A stretch of 64,000 nucleotides of DNA from NCBI GenBank assembly GCA_029263455.1, contig JAJCXM010000008.1, forward strand, positions 1 through 64,000, written 5' to 3'. Under the pieces are notes generated by a model. The model made no database searches and was not told the origin of the DNA. It worked only from the letters and a program-made list of their open reading frames with translations. The DNA is from Holophagae bacterium. Its GTDB lineage: Bacteria; Acidobacteriota; Holophagae; Acanthopleuribacterales; Acanthopleuribacteraceae. The translations under genes were made by a program, and so were the position numbers. Below are positions 7,413 to 15,361 of the stretch, piece by piece (position 1 is the stretch's first letter; each line of letters opens with the position of its first letter).

Positions 7413-10097
7413 GTGTCTGTAAAATCCTTTCTCATAATGTCTCTTTGTGCGTTCGCAGCTCCTGCGTTCGCTGGCAATCATGCTAATGATCTCGTTGCAA
7501 TTTCAGCAACGAATAACCGCGCCCCTCATTTGCGCAAGATCGATCCGGCCATCACGCAGGCGTTCACGAGCAATGAAATGAATTCAAAGAATGGTAGCGC
7601 CGTGCGCGTCATCATTCACATCGCTGCCCAAGGCGACCGTGTCAACTTTACTGATTACCGTGCAGCGGATGCTGTTGAAGTTATTGCAGCAGCTGTAGCC
7701 AACGAGCAGGCCCAGTTTTTGTCTGCCTTTAGCGCTTATTCTGATTCGCTGGGCCAAGGCGTTGAAATCATTGATGCCTTAACATTGCAATACGCAGTGG
7801 TAGCTAACTTGGCTAGCGCCGAGTGGACAGTCAAGCTGGCGGCCTTAGATATCGTTGAATCGATTGAGTTTGATAATCTCAACGAGCTATTTACAGATGA
7901 AGGACGGGCTTTAACGGGTTCTGACTTAGCTGGTCAAAACAGCTTTACTGGGGCAGGCGTAGGCGTGGCCGTCATTGACTCACACTATGACTTGCTACAC
8001 CCTGAACTTGGCGGCAGCACGTCACTACCCAACAGCATTGTTAAGGGTGGCTCTAACTTCTCTGATCCCGGTACCAGCATTCACTCACAGAGTTTTAATG
8101 ATTGTTATCACGGGACGGGTACGGCATCGATCGTACGTCGTTACGCTACCGACTCGAGTCTTTATTGCTTGACGGTTTTTCCCAATGCCTATGATTCGGT
8201 CATTGCCAATGCGATTAACTGGTGTATTACGAATAAGAATGGGACCGGTGGTGGTTCTCCAATTAAAGTAATCAGCATGTCTTTAGGCGGCAGCCGCCAT
8301 TATAGCGAATGTAACTCTGGCACGATGCACACGGCGGCATCTGATGCGTTGAGCAATGACATTATCGTATTTGCAGCCTCTGGAAACGATGGTTGGACCG
8401 ATTCAATGGGTTCGCCAGCTTGTTCAAATGCGGTCATTTCTGTTGGCTCTGTATGGGACGAAGATGGCGCGGCCTATTCACCTTTCCCTCCAGCCAACTG
8501 TAGTGATTTTAGTCGTCAAGTAAACGAGCGTACCTGTTACTCGGATACGGCCTCTTTCCTAGACATCTACACGCCGTCAGAAGAAGTTATCTGTGCGCAG
8601 TGTGGCGGTGGAACTTGGGCCCTGGGTGGAACCTCTTCGGCCTGCCCTGCAGCCGCTGGATTAACTGCGCAGTTCCTTGAAGGTCAACCTAGTTACGCTG
8701 GAAATAAGTCAGGCCTCGTGTCTGTATATCAAAACACTGGTGTAACCGTAGTCGGAGACAGCAGCAAACGACGGATCGACCTGGCTGCCGCGCTCAATTT
8801 GGGCACAACGCCGCCTCCGACGGCAAGTTTATCTGCCAATCCGACCACTATCACAGAAGGACAATCGGCAACCTTGAGTTGGAGCACGACAAATGCCACC
8901 TCGGCATCGATTAATAATGGCGTAGGATCAGTTTCTGTGTCTGGAGGATCCACATCCGTATCGCCCGCCGTAACGACAACCTACACACTAACGGCTTCAG
9001 GCGATGGTGGAACGACAACTGCTTCAGCAACGATCGTTGTCAACTCAGCCGGCGGCGGTACCTCGGAACTCACCAACGGCGTTTCGAAGAACTTTAGTAT
9101 TTCCACGGGCGCCATCGCGGAATACACCATCGATATACCAGCCAACGCATCAAACTTGACGGTTACCATGACAGGCAGTGGCGACGCTGATCTGTATGTG
9201 AAAAGGGCCACCATCAACTGGCCAGCAGACCAAGGAAGCCACAATGACGCCGAGTTTAAAGCGCCCTATGCGTCTGGGTCATCTGAGTCCGTAAGCTTCC
9301 CTAGCCCAGCTCAGGCCACCTGGCATGTGTTGATTCATGGATACAGCGGTAACCCATCAGGGACTATTGTGGCTTCATGGGAAGTCTCAACAGGCGGTGG
9401 CGGATCTCAACTTCAGGACGGAGTTGTGCAAAACTACAGCGTTTCCACTGGTTCCGTAACTGAATACACCATTGCAGTGCCAGCCAATACGACAGAGCTG
9501 ACCGTAACCATGACCGGTAGTGGTGATGCAGATCTATATGTTAAGCGGGCCACGATTAACTGGCCAGCTGACCAAGGTCAACACAACGCTGCTGAATTTA
9601 AAGCACCTTATCAAAGTGGTTCAGCTGAAGCCGTGACCTTTAGTAATCCTGCCCAAGATACCTGGCATGTGTTGATTCACGGGTATAGTGGAAATCCGTC
9701 CGGCACCATCGTGGCCAACTGGGAAACGAGTACTGGCGGAGGTGGCGGAACACCAGAATGGCATTATGATGCCTTGGTCGAGCAAACGCCTCACAATTAT
9801 GCTAATAACAAAACCTACACATTCACCTATAGCAACCCCAATGCGACTCAGGTGGGCATCCACTTTGTAACCCTAAACACTGAAGCTAATTACGACTTCC
9901 TATACGTCTACGATGAAAACAATACGCAGGTATATAAAGTATCCGGTAATAAGATTTCATCTGGTGCGGGAAATGTGTTTGGGCGAACGGACGGCTGGGT
10001 TGTCGTTCCTGGAAATTCCATTCGGATTACTCTTGTCACTGACTATAGTGTGACCAAATACGGTTACCTAACGGATTGGGCAGGCGCATTCTATTAG
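7413..10097 (+). CDS. Secreted S8 (subtilisin-family) serine protease with PPC domains
   Basis: This 894-residue exported endopeptidase has a signal peptide (about 1-21, ending AFA). Its subtilase domain spans about 165-455, with the triad visible as Asp189 (VAVIDSHYD), His233 (YHGTGTA) and Ser408 (GGTSSACP). An Ig-like/PKD-type segment follows (about 470-545). Two pre-peptidase C-terminal (PPC) domains come next (about 555-660 and 668-775). A final beta-rich CUB-like domain (about 785-894) ends the protein. The GTG at 7413 was chosen because GGAGGGG lies 5 bases upstream and the signal peptide starts there. The two PPC domains are nearly identical over long stretches, suggesting recent internal duplication. 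The role is inferred as extracellular protein degradation. Confidence 0.93.
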   Translation: MSVKSFLIMSLCAFAAPAFAGNHANDLVAISATNNRAPHLRKIDPAITQAFTSNEMNSKNGSAVRVIIHIAAQGDRVNFTDYRAADAVEVIAAAVANEQAQFLSAFSAYSDSLGQGVEIIDALTLQYAVVANLASAEWTVKLAALDIVESIEFDNLNELFTDEGRALTGSDLAGQNSFTGAGVGVAVIDSHYDLLHPELGGSTSLPNSIVKGGSNFSDPGTSIHSQSFNDCYHGTGTASIVRRYATDSSLYCLTVFPNAYDSVIANAINWCITNKNGTGGGSPIKVISMSLGGSRHYSECNSGTMHTAASDALSNDIIVFAASGNDGWTDSMGSPACSNAVISVGSVWDEDGAAYSPFPPANCSDFSRQVNERTCYSDTASFLDIYTPSEEVICAQCGGGTWALGGTSSACPAAAGLTAQFLEGQPSYAGNKSGLVSVYQNTGVTVVGDSSKRRIDLAAALNLGTTPPPTASLSANPTTITEGQSATLSWSTTNATSASINNGVGSVSVSGGSTSVSPAVTTTYTLTASGDGGTTTASATIVVNSAGGGTSELTNGVSKNFSISTGAIAEYTIDIPANASNLTVTMTGSGDADLYVKRATINWPADQGSHNDAEFKAPYASGSSESVSFPSPAQATWHVLIHGYSGNPSGTIVASWEVSTGGGGSQLQDGVVQNYSVSTGSVTEYTIAVPANTTELTVTMTGSGDADLYVKRATINWPADQGQHNAAEFKAPYQSGSAEAVTFSNPAQDTWHVLIHGYSGNPSGTIVANWETSTGGGGGTPEWHYDALVEQTPHNYANNKTYTFTYSNPNATQVGIHFVTLNTEANYDFLYVYDENNTQVYKVSGNKISSGAGNVFGRTDGWVVVPGNSIRITLVTDYSVTKYGYLTDWAGAFY

Positions 10098-10119
10098 ACT
10101 ACGTTTCCCGATTTCATAC

Positions 10120-10149
10120 AAAAAAGGCGCCCTTCTGGGCGCCTTTTTT
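10120..10149. terminator. Bidirectional Rho-independent terminator
   Basis: A-run, GGCGCCC, loop TTCT, GGGCGCC and T-run form a 13 bp stem. It serves the S8 protease gene on the plus strand and the convergent gene ending at 10173 on the minus strand. Confidence 0.9.
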
Positions 10150-10172
10150 GTGCTACCTACTTATCTACGATA

Positions 10173-11054
10173 CTAGAAATTATAGACTTGGCCTTTGCTG
10201 ATCAATGTCTTTTTGTCCATGCGACCTTCGCGACATGCGACTAAGTCGGTTTTATCGAATACGTAAATACGGTCCTGTTCATCGCCGTCCTCATCGCGGG
10301 CACCTTCAGAGAAGATAATAGATACGTGCTCGTTGTCGGGAAGTGAACGAAGTGCAGAGCCATAATCGCACAATATGTCAACAATACGAATTTCAAATTC
10401 TGATTGATTTTTTTCCCATTCCTGTCGCTGTTTAGTTTGAAGTTCGGCCAATTCTTCAGAGTACTTTTTGGAAGCCACTTGTAACTTAGTCTGATGTTCC
10501 TTGATCTGCTGAACAATGGCCTCTCTCTGCGTATCATCAAGGTCACGACTGCTTTCTAAGTCACGGCGGAGCTGACGTGTTGCCTGCTTTTGTTCCTTCA
10601 AGGTTTTGCGTTGTGCATCTCTTAGGGCGCGCATCGCATCGCGGACTGCGACGGAACTTTGTGTCTCGCGGGTAATTTCATCAACATCCACATAGACGTC
10701 TTGTAACTCTTCCAAGGCTTCCTCATAGGCTTCCCAGGTTACTTCAACGTCTTCGGGTGCGAAATGCATTGGAGCGGCAATTTCGGCCATATGTATTTCG
10801 GGCATGAAATTGAAGTCAAATTCGAAATGGTTAGAACCGCCTGCTTGAATATTCAACACGATGCCTTGACCCCGAAGGTATGTTCCCTCGACGCCAATAT
10901 GTCTTGAATCTCTTGATCGATGATGGTCAGTGTCATTAAAGGCAGTTTCCAACATGTTAGAGATAATGTGAATATCTTTGCGAATATCTTGTAGCGCAGA
11001 CGGCTGAGCCAGAAGGGGAAGGCTAAGTATGATGAGTGTGATAGTGGTTTTCAT
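10173..11054 (-). CDS. Exported coiled-coil protein, third gene of an ECF sigma operon
   Basis: The 293-residue product has a signal peptide (about 1-17). A short beta-like region containing YLRGQGIVLNI lies at about 50-80, followed by a long charged helical/coiled-coil segment (about 105-210) and a C-terminal alpha/beta part. I recall similar proteins encoded directly after ECF sigma/anti-sigma pairs in marine Gammaproteobacteria, but assign no family name or function. The gene sits 8 bp after the anti-sigma gene, with AGGAGAT as ribosome site, so it is probably co-transcribed. It may be a periplasmic input to the anti-sigma factor or an envelope-stress effector; this is inference. Confidence 0.8.
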   Translation of the reverse strand: MKTTITLIILSLPLLAQPSALQDIRKDIHIISNMLETAFNDTDHHRSRDSRHIGVEGTYLRGQGIVLNIQAGGSNHFEFDFNFMPEIHMAEIAAPMHFAPEDVEVTWEAYEEALEELQDVYVDVDEITRETQSSVAVRDAMRALRDAQRKTLKEQKQATRQLRRDLESSRDLDDTQREAIVQQIKEHQTKLQVASKKYSEELAELQTKQRQEWEKNQSEFEIRIVDILCDYGSALRSLPDNEHVSIIFSEGARDEDGDEQDRIYVFDKTDLVACREGRMDKKTLISKGQVYNF

Positions 11055-11062
11055 TTTATCTC

Positions 11063-11728
11063 CTATTTCTTCACGTATTGAGCTAGTGTGATCAGTCCAT
11101 TGCGGGTCTCCAGCGATGCGTCATATAGATCATGGTAGCGATTGGAAATGACTTGTAGATCCAAGTCTCGTTGTTTACGCCAGCCGGCCAACAATTCGTT
11201 GTATTCGCTACGCCGCAGTGTCCGTGATTGGTTGTCATAATCGAGAATGGCTTGCTCAATGCTTGCGTCTTGCTCAGCCGCAAAATCATTGAGCGCATAA
11301 GTCAGCTGTTGACTATGTTCTTTCTTTATCAGTTTGACTTGATCGTTGAATTTGGCTTCGATGGCATCAAGTTGTTCTTGTTTAATGCCAGCATTACCAA
11401 ACGTGAAAGTGAAGCCATCTGTTGTCCTCGAAACTTGCACGTTAAAAAGAACCGCTAACATCAAGGCTGTGCCCATGGCAAGAGGCAACCAGTTCAGCCA
11501 AGTTCGCCAAAGAGATGGTGGTTTTAGCGAATGTGGCATTCGGTTCCAGTTAGGGACTTCAATATCACGCCACTGGTTAGCCATATTCTTTAGCCGCTCC
11601 GCTGTATGGAATTCTGCCGCCCATTCTGAATTCTCGCGCAACATCTTTTCAAAGGTTGCGCGTTCATTTTTGGAAAGCTCTTGATCCAAATACTTCTCCA
11701 GCATGTTCTGAAATTCAATTTGCGACAT
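11063..11728 (-). CDS. Putative anti-sigma factor, single-pass membrane protein
   Basis: The 221-residue protein has a short cytoplasmic helical region (about 1-75; LEKYLDQELSKNERATFEKM is typical of anti-sigma N-termini). One transmembrane helix follows (about 83-102), then a periplasmic coiled-coil region (about 120-215). The HxxxCxxC zinc motif of classic ZAS anti-sigma factors is absent. The gene overlaps the ECF sigma gene by 14 bp, which implies coupled translation. By position and topology it should hold the sigma factor at the membrane. GGAGGTGG upstream supports the start. Confidence 0.8.
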   Translation of the reverse strand: MSQIEFQNMLEKYLDQELSKNERATFEKMLRENSEWAAEFHTAERLKNMANQWRDIEVPNWNRMPHSLKPPSLWRTWLNWLPLAMGTALMLAVLFNVQVSRTTDGFTFTFGNAGIKQEQLDAIEAKFNDQVKLIKKEHSQQLTYALNDFAAEQDASIEQAILDYDNQSRTLRRSEYNELLAGWRKQRDLDLQVISNRYHDLYDASLETRNGLITLAQYVKK

Positions 11729-12272
11729 CAGCCACCTCCATGTGCGATTTTAGATGGCGAATCGCGGCATAAAACCTCGATTTCACCGTGTTCGATGATA
11801 TGGACAAATCGCGCGCTATATCATCGAATGTCATTTGCTGAAAGAACTTGAGTTCAATCACGATGCGTTGATCATGATTCAAGATTTCCAGTAGACGCAT
11901 GACTAAACGTCTGGTTTCGTTTCGGTTGAGTGCCTCGTCTGGCCTTGGCATATTGTCGACAACAATTTCTAACGCTTCGTCGTTTGCATCCTGGTCAGGT
12001 CGTTTCCTTCGATGGAAATCGATGGATCGATTACTGGCAATACGCAATAGCCATGACTTGAAGTTTCCGTCCGCCCTAAATTGATGGAGGTTACGAAAAA
12101 CGGCAAAAAAGACTTCTTGCATCAAGTCTGCAGCATCGTCGGCATGACCAGTCATGCGATAGGTGTAGTTGTAGACTAGGCGTTCGTGTCGTTTCACAAG
12201 TCGCTCCCACGCACTCATTGAGCCATCCATGGCCTTACCGATGAGTGCGGCATTACTATCCATCCCTAGCAT
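11715..12272 (-). CDS. ECF-family RNA polymerase sigma factor
   Basis: This 185-residue protein directs RNA polymerase to a dedicated promoter set. Region 2 (about 20-90) contains the -10 recognition helix with DDAADLMQEVF and FKSWLLRIASNRSIDFHRR. Region 4 (about 125-180) contains the helix-turn-helix MTFDDIARDLSISSNTVKSR. It heads a three-gene operon with an overlapping anti-sigma gene, so autoregulation is expected. ATG 12272 is supported by AGGAGG six bases upstream; ATG 12263 is the alternative. The regulon and signal are unknown. Confidence 0.95.
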   Translation of the reverse strand: MLGMDSNAALIGKAMDGSMSAWERLVKRHERLVYNYTYRMTGHADDAADLMQEVFFAVFRNLHQFRADGNFKSWLLRIASNRSIDFHRRKRPDQDANDEALEIVVDNMPRPDEALNRNETRRLVMRLLEILNHDQRIVIELKFFQQMTFDDIARDLSISSNTVKSRFYAAIRHLKSHMEVADVAN

Positions 12273-12361
12273 CCCGTTCCTCCTGTCACCTAGAAGTCGT
12301 AATCGGGTTAAAAAAAGTTTGCTTTGTCGTCAAATGGATTGATGTAACTTGTGAATTTGGC

Positions 12362-13390
12362 TCAGTAACTAGCTAGGATACTCCTTGAATGTTGGTCTCT
12401 TAGTTCAAGTGAATGGTTTGTTGGTAGTTTTTCAAGTTGATCTTTAATTTTTTGATCAAAAGATTCTCTCGCGAAGGGTGGCATCGCTTCTATCGGGAAA
12501 TCATGCATATAGACGGTGATCTGATCGCCAGACACCTCCAAACTAGTAAATTTAGGTCCTAGAATTGGATGCTGACGGAAATACGACTCAAGTTCCTGAT
12601 AGGCTGGCGTTGTGGTTGGGCGTGGAGAGCCGTCGAACGAACGTTTTAGTTCCACAACTGGACCCATTATTTTTCCGTACGCTTCTTCGATTTGGGCTGC
12701 TTTTTGGAGATGTTCCTGTGCCTTACCCTCATCCTTCAACCTGGTATAGACCAGATACAGATTGAAATGCGCGTGGTAGTGGTTTGGAAACTTCGAGACG
12801 GCTTCTGTGTAGGTCACGAGCGCGTCTTGCGTGCGGTCGGCATAAAAATATTGAGTACCTAGGTCGGTCAATACATTCACATCCTCAGGTTGCAAACGTA
12901 AATACTCTTCATAAACCTTAATGGCTTGGTCGGGTAAGTTTGCATCGAAGAGGACATTACCGAGTGTGCGAAGCGTAAGTGCGTGCGCGGGGAATTGTTG
13001 CGAGAGTGACGACAGGGGAGCAATGGCTTCATGCAGTAATTCGGGATGTTGATGGGATAGCTCAATCAGGTGTTCGGCGTAGGCCAGCATCGATTCAGGT
13101 TTACCGGTCGCGGCTTCTGTTTTGAGTTGTGCGAGATGCTTTACTTCATGGTCTGGCATAGTGGCGTGACTTGGCTGCGTCACTTCGACTTCTTCTGCGA
13201 CGCTAGGCTCCGTTGTGAATTGACTTCTCACCGCAAGAAACACCAGGCAGGCCACCAGCGCGGCAATACCGTAAACACCGAGGTAAATTCGGTCATTCGT
13301 AGCCAAAGCCCCGCCGCAACGAGTGCAAAAGCGTGCTTGGTCGCGATTCTCCGTGTCACATGATTGACAGCGCAATCGGCTTGAATCCAT
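12362..13390 (-). CDS. Zinc-ribbon membrane protein with TPR repeats
   Basis: The 342-residue protein starts with a zinc-ribbon (CQSCDTE...FCTRCGG, residues about 8-26), followed by a transmembrane helix (about 37-56). An extracytoplasmic helical region contains about three to four tetratricopeptide repeats (about 120-235; clearest around DQAIKVYEEYLRLQPEDVNV). The C-terminal 90 residues are not recognised. TPRs usually serve as protein-binding scaffolds; no partner is evident. It lies 89 bp upstream of the ECF operon on the same strand and could be transcribed separately. Confidence 0.8.
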   Translation of the reverse strand: MDSSRLRCQSCDTENRDQARFCTRCGGALATNDRIYLGVYGIAALVACLVFLAVRSQFTTEPSVAEEVEVTQPSHATMPDHEVKHLAQLKTEAATGKPESMLAYAEHLIELSHQHPELLHEAIAPLSSLSQQFPAHALTLRTLGNVLFDANLPDQAIKVYEEYLRLQPEDVNVLTDLGTQYFYADRTQDALVTYTEAVSKFPNHYHAHFNLYLVYTRLKDEGKAQEHLQKAAQIEEAYGKIMGPVVELKRSFDGSPRPTTTPAYQELESYFRQHPILGPKFTSLEVSGDQITVYMHDFPIEAMPPFARESFDQKIKDQLEKLPTNHSLELRDQHSRSILASY

Positions 13391-13516
13391 CTGAGTCCAT
13401 CCTTCAATCTTTCAATCGCGCGATCATGCTATCACATCTATATAGAGGGTGTTTGGTAGGCCGCTTTTTTGCAGATCGGTTAAACTGTAGTTGGAAACTA
13501 TTGCTGAAAAAGTAGG

Positions 13517-15292
13517 ATGCGCATGGCCCTCGTTGCGTTAACAATTTTGGTTTTGGCCCTATTTGGCTATTTCAACGAGAAAATCTCTCGATTTTCTGTA
13601 ACCTTCTTTGTACTTGCCGCGCTTGTGTTTACTGGTCTTCAGGATGTGAAGGAAGTATTGGCTGGTTTTTCCAATCCTGCCATCGTCACCATTGCGGCCA
13701 TGTTCATGCTGAGTCAAGCTCTCATAAATACGGGTGCGTTACAGCCGATTACGGTTCATTTGGCAGAGTGGTCGAAGGGTCGGCCTGTTCGATTATTATT
13801 GGTCGTCGGCGTAACTGTTTCTTTGGCCAGTGCCTTTATCAACAACACGCCCATCGTTATTATGATGGTGCCGGTCTTAATGGCGCTGACGCGTGAATTT
13901 GACGTCGCACCCTCAAAGCTATTTCTACCTCTAAGTTACTTCGCCATTTTAGGCGGCACCTGCACGTTGATGGGAACCAGCACCAATTTGCTTATCGATG
14001 GCTTGTCCAGAGAGGCTGGGGGGCCAGGTTTCGCCGTTTTTGAATTTGGCAAATTGGGCATTGTTTTTCTGTTGGTCGGCATCGCTTATATGACATTGAT
14101 AGGGCACCGGCTCCTGCCGGAGCGAGAATCTCTCAGCTCATTGTTGCCGGTTGAACAACGATCGACTTTTGTCAGCGAAGTGGTTATATCAACTGGATCA
14201 CGAATATTGGGGTCTGGCGTTCGGGAGGCATTTCCTGGGTACGGTCCTATTCGATTTCTGGAATTGGTACGTGATGAAGAGGTGTTCATGGGCGAAGAAG
14301 CCTATGACCTGGCGCTAATGGAGAAGGACGCGTTGATATTGGAAGGCGACCCTGAAGAGATAGCCGCCTTCTTGGACAAGGGCCACGCGACCCTAGCGAC
14401 CGTCATTGAAGATGACTCAAGGGTTCCATTAAAGACAACCTCGGCAGTCGTTTATGAAATGGTGATCTTGCCGGACTCCAACTTTGTGGGTCGTCGCGTT
14501 CGTGATCTCGGCTTAAATCGCCAGTTTGGTATCAAGGTCATGGCGGTTCAACGCAGTGGCCGTCACCATCGGATGGACTTGCGTATGATGAGAATGAAAG
14601 TTGGGGACGCCTTGTTGGTTCAGGCAGACCCAACCAGTATTGATCGGCTCAAGGACTCCGGCGATGTTTTGGTCGTTGAGGAATACAAAAAGGGCGAGCG
14701 CGCCAAGCGAGCAAAGCGTTCGTTAATCACATTGGTCGCCGTTGTTGTGCTCGCCACTTTGGGCATTGCGCCTTTGGTGATCCTGGCGCTTGCGGGCTGC
14801 GCGCTCATGGTCGCTATGGGCTGTTTACGAAGCGAAGAGGCGCTTAGATCCATCGATGCCAACGTCATGCTGATCATGATTGGTACGATTCCCATTGGTC
14901 AAGCCCTAGTGGAAACCGGGCTAATTGGCAAGTTAGTCGACGGGCTAATAATGGTATTTGGAACGGGTCATCCCGTACTCATGTTGGCCTCGCTGTATTT
15001 GTTAAGCAATGTCTTAACCGCAGGGCTCTCCAACGCAACTGTGGCCGTATTATTGACGCCCTTCGCTTTTGCGCTGTCTGAATCGATGGCGGTGGACGTT
15101 AAGCCGTTCCTGATGGCGATTGCCTTTGGCGCCTGTACTTGCTTCATGTCTCCGATCGGGTATCAAGCCAATCTAATTGTGATGGCGCCCGGTGGTTACA
15201 CCGTGCGTGACTATATAAGGGTGGGACTACCGCTGAGCGTCCTGTTATGGGGTGTGGCGACATGGTTGATTCCCGTTTTTTGGCCGTTCTAA
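13517..15292 (+). CDS. SLC13/DASS-type transporter with internal RCK_C (TrkA-C) domains
   Basis: This is a 591-residue inner-membrane transporter. Hydrophobic helices lie in two halves (about 1-205 and 400-591), separated by two cytosolic RCK_C regulatory domains (about 215-295 and 300-385). The conserved SLC13 signatures are visible: INNTPIVIMMVPV and GTSTNLLIDG in the first half and SNATVAVLLTPFAFAL in the second. Family members move dicarboxylates, sulfate or other anions with sodium. Versions with RCK_C inserts are often annotated as sulfate or citrate permeases, but the substrate cannot be fixed here. The gene appears monocistronic. Confidence 0.9.
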   Translation: MRMALVALTILVLALFGYFNEKISRFSVTFFVLAALVFTGLQDVKEVLAGFSNPAIVTIAAMFMLSQALINTGALQPITVHLAEWSKGRPVRLLLVVGVTVSLASAFINNTPIVIMMVPVLMALTREFDVAPSKLFLPLSYFAILGGTCTLMGTSTNLLIDGLSREAGGPGFAVFEFGKLGIVFLLVGIAYMTLIGHRLLPERESLSSLLPVEQRSTFVSEVVISTGSRILGSGVREAFPGYGPIRFLELVRDEEVFMGEEAYDLALMEKDALILEGDPEEIAAFLDKGHATLATVIEDDSRVPLKTTSAVVYEMVILPDSNFVGRRVRDLGLNRQFGIKVMAVQRSGRHHRMDLRMMRMKVGDALLVQADPTSIDRLKDSGDVLVVEEYKKGERAKRAKRSLITLVAVVVLATLGIAPLVILALAGCALMVAMGCLRSEEALRSIDANVMLIMIGTIPIGQALVETGLIGKLVDGLIMVFGTGHPVLMLASLYLLSNVLTAGLSNATVAVLLTPFAFALSESMAVDVKPFLMAIAFGACTCFMSPIGYQANLIVMAPGGYTVRDYIRVGLPLSVLLWGVATWLIPVFWPF

Positions 15293-15361
15293 AGACCCGG
15301 TGAATCACAGGGGAGCTGCGTGATACAATTCCGTCCTGATTCACTTCAAGGGGTATAAACG

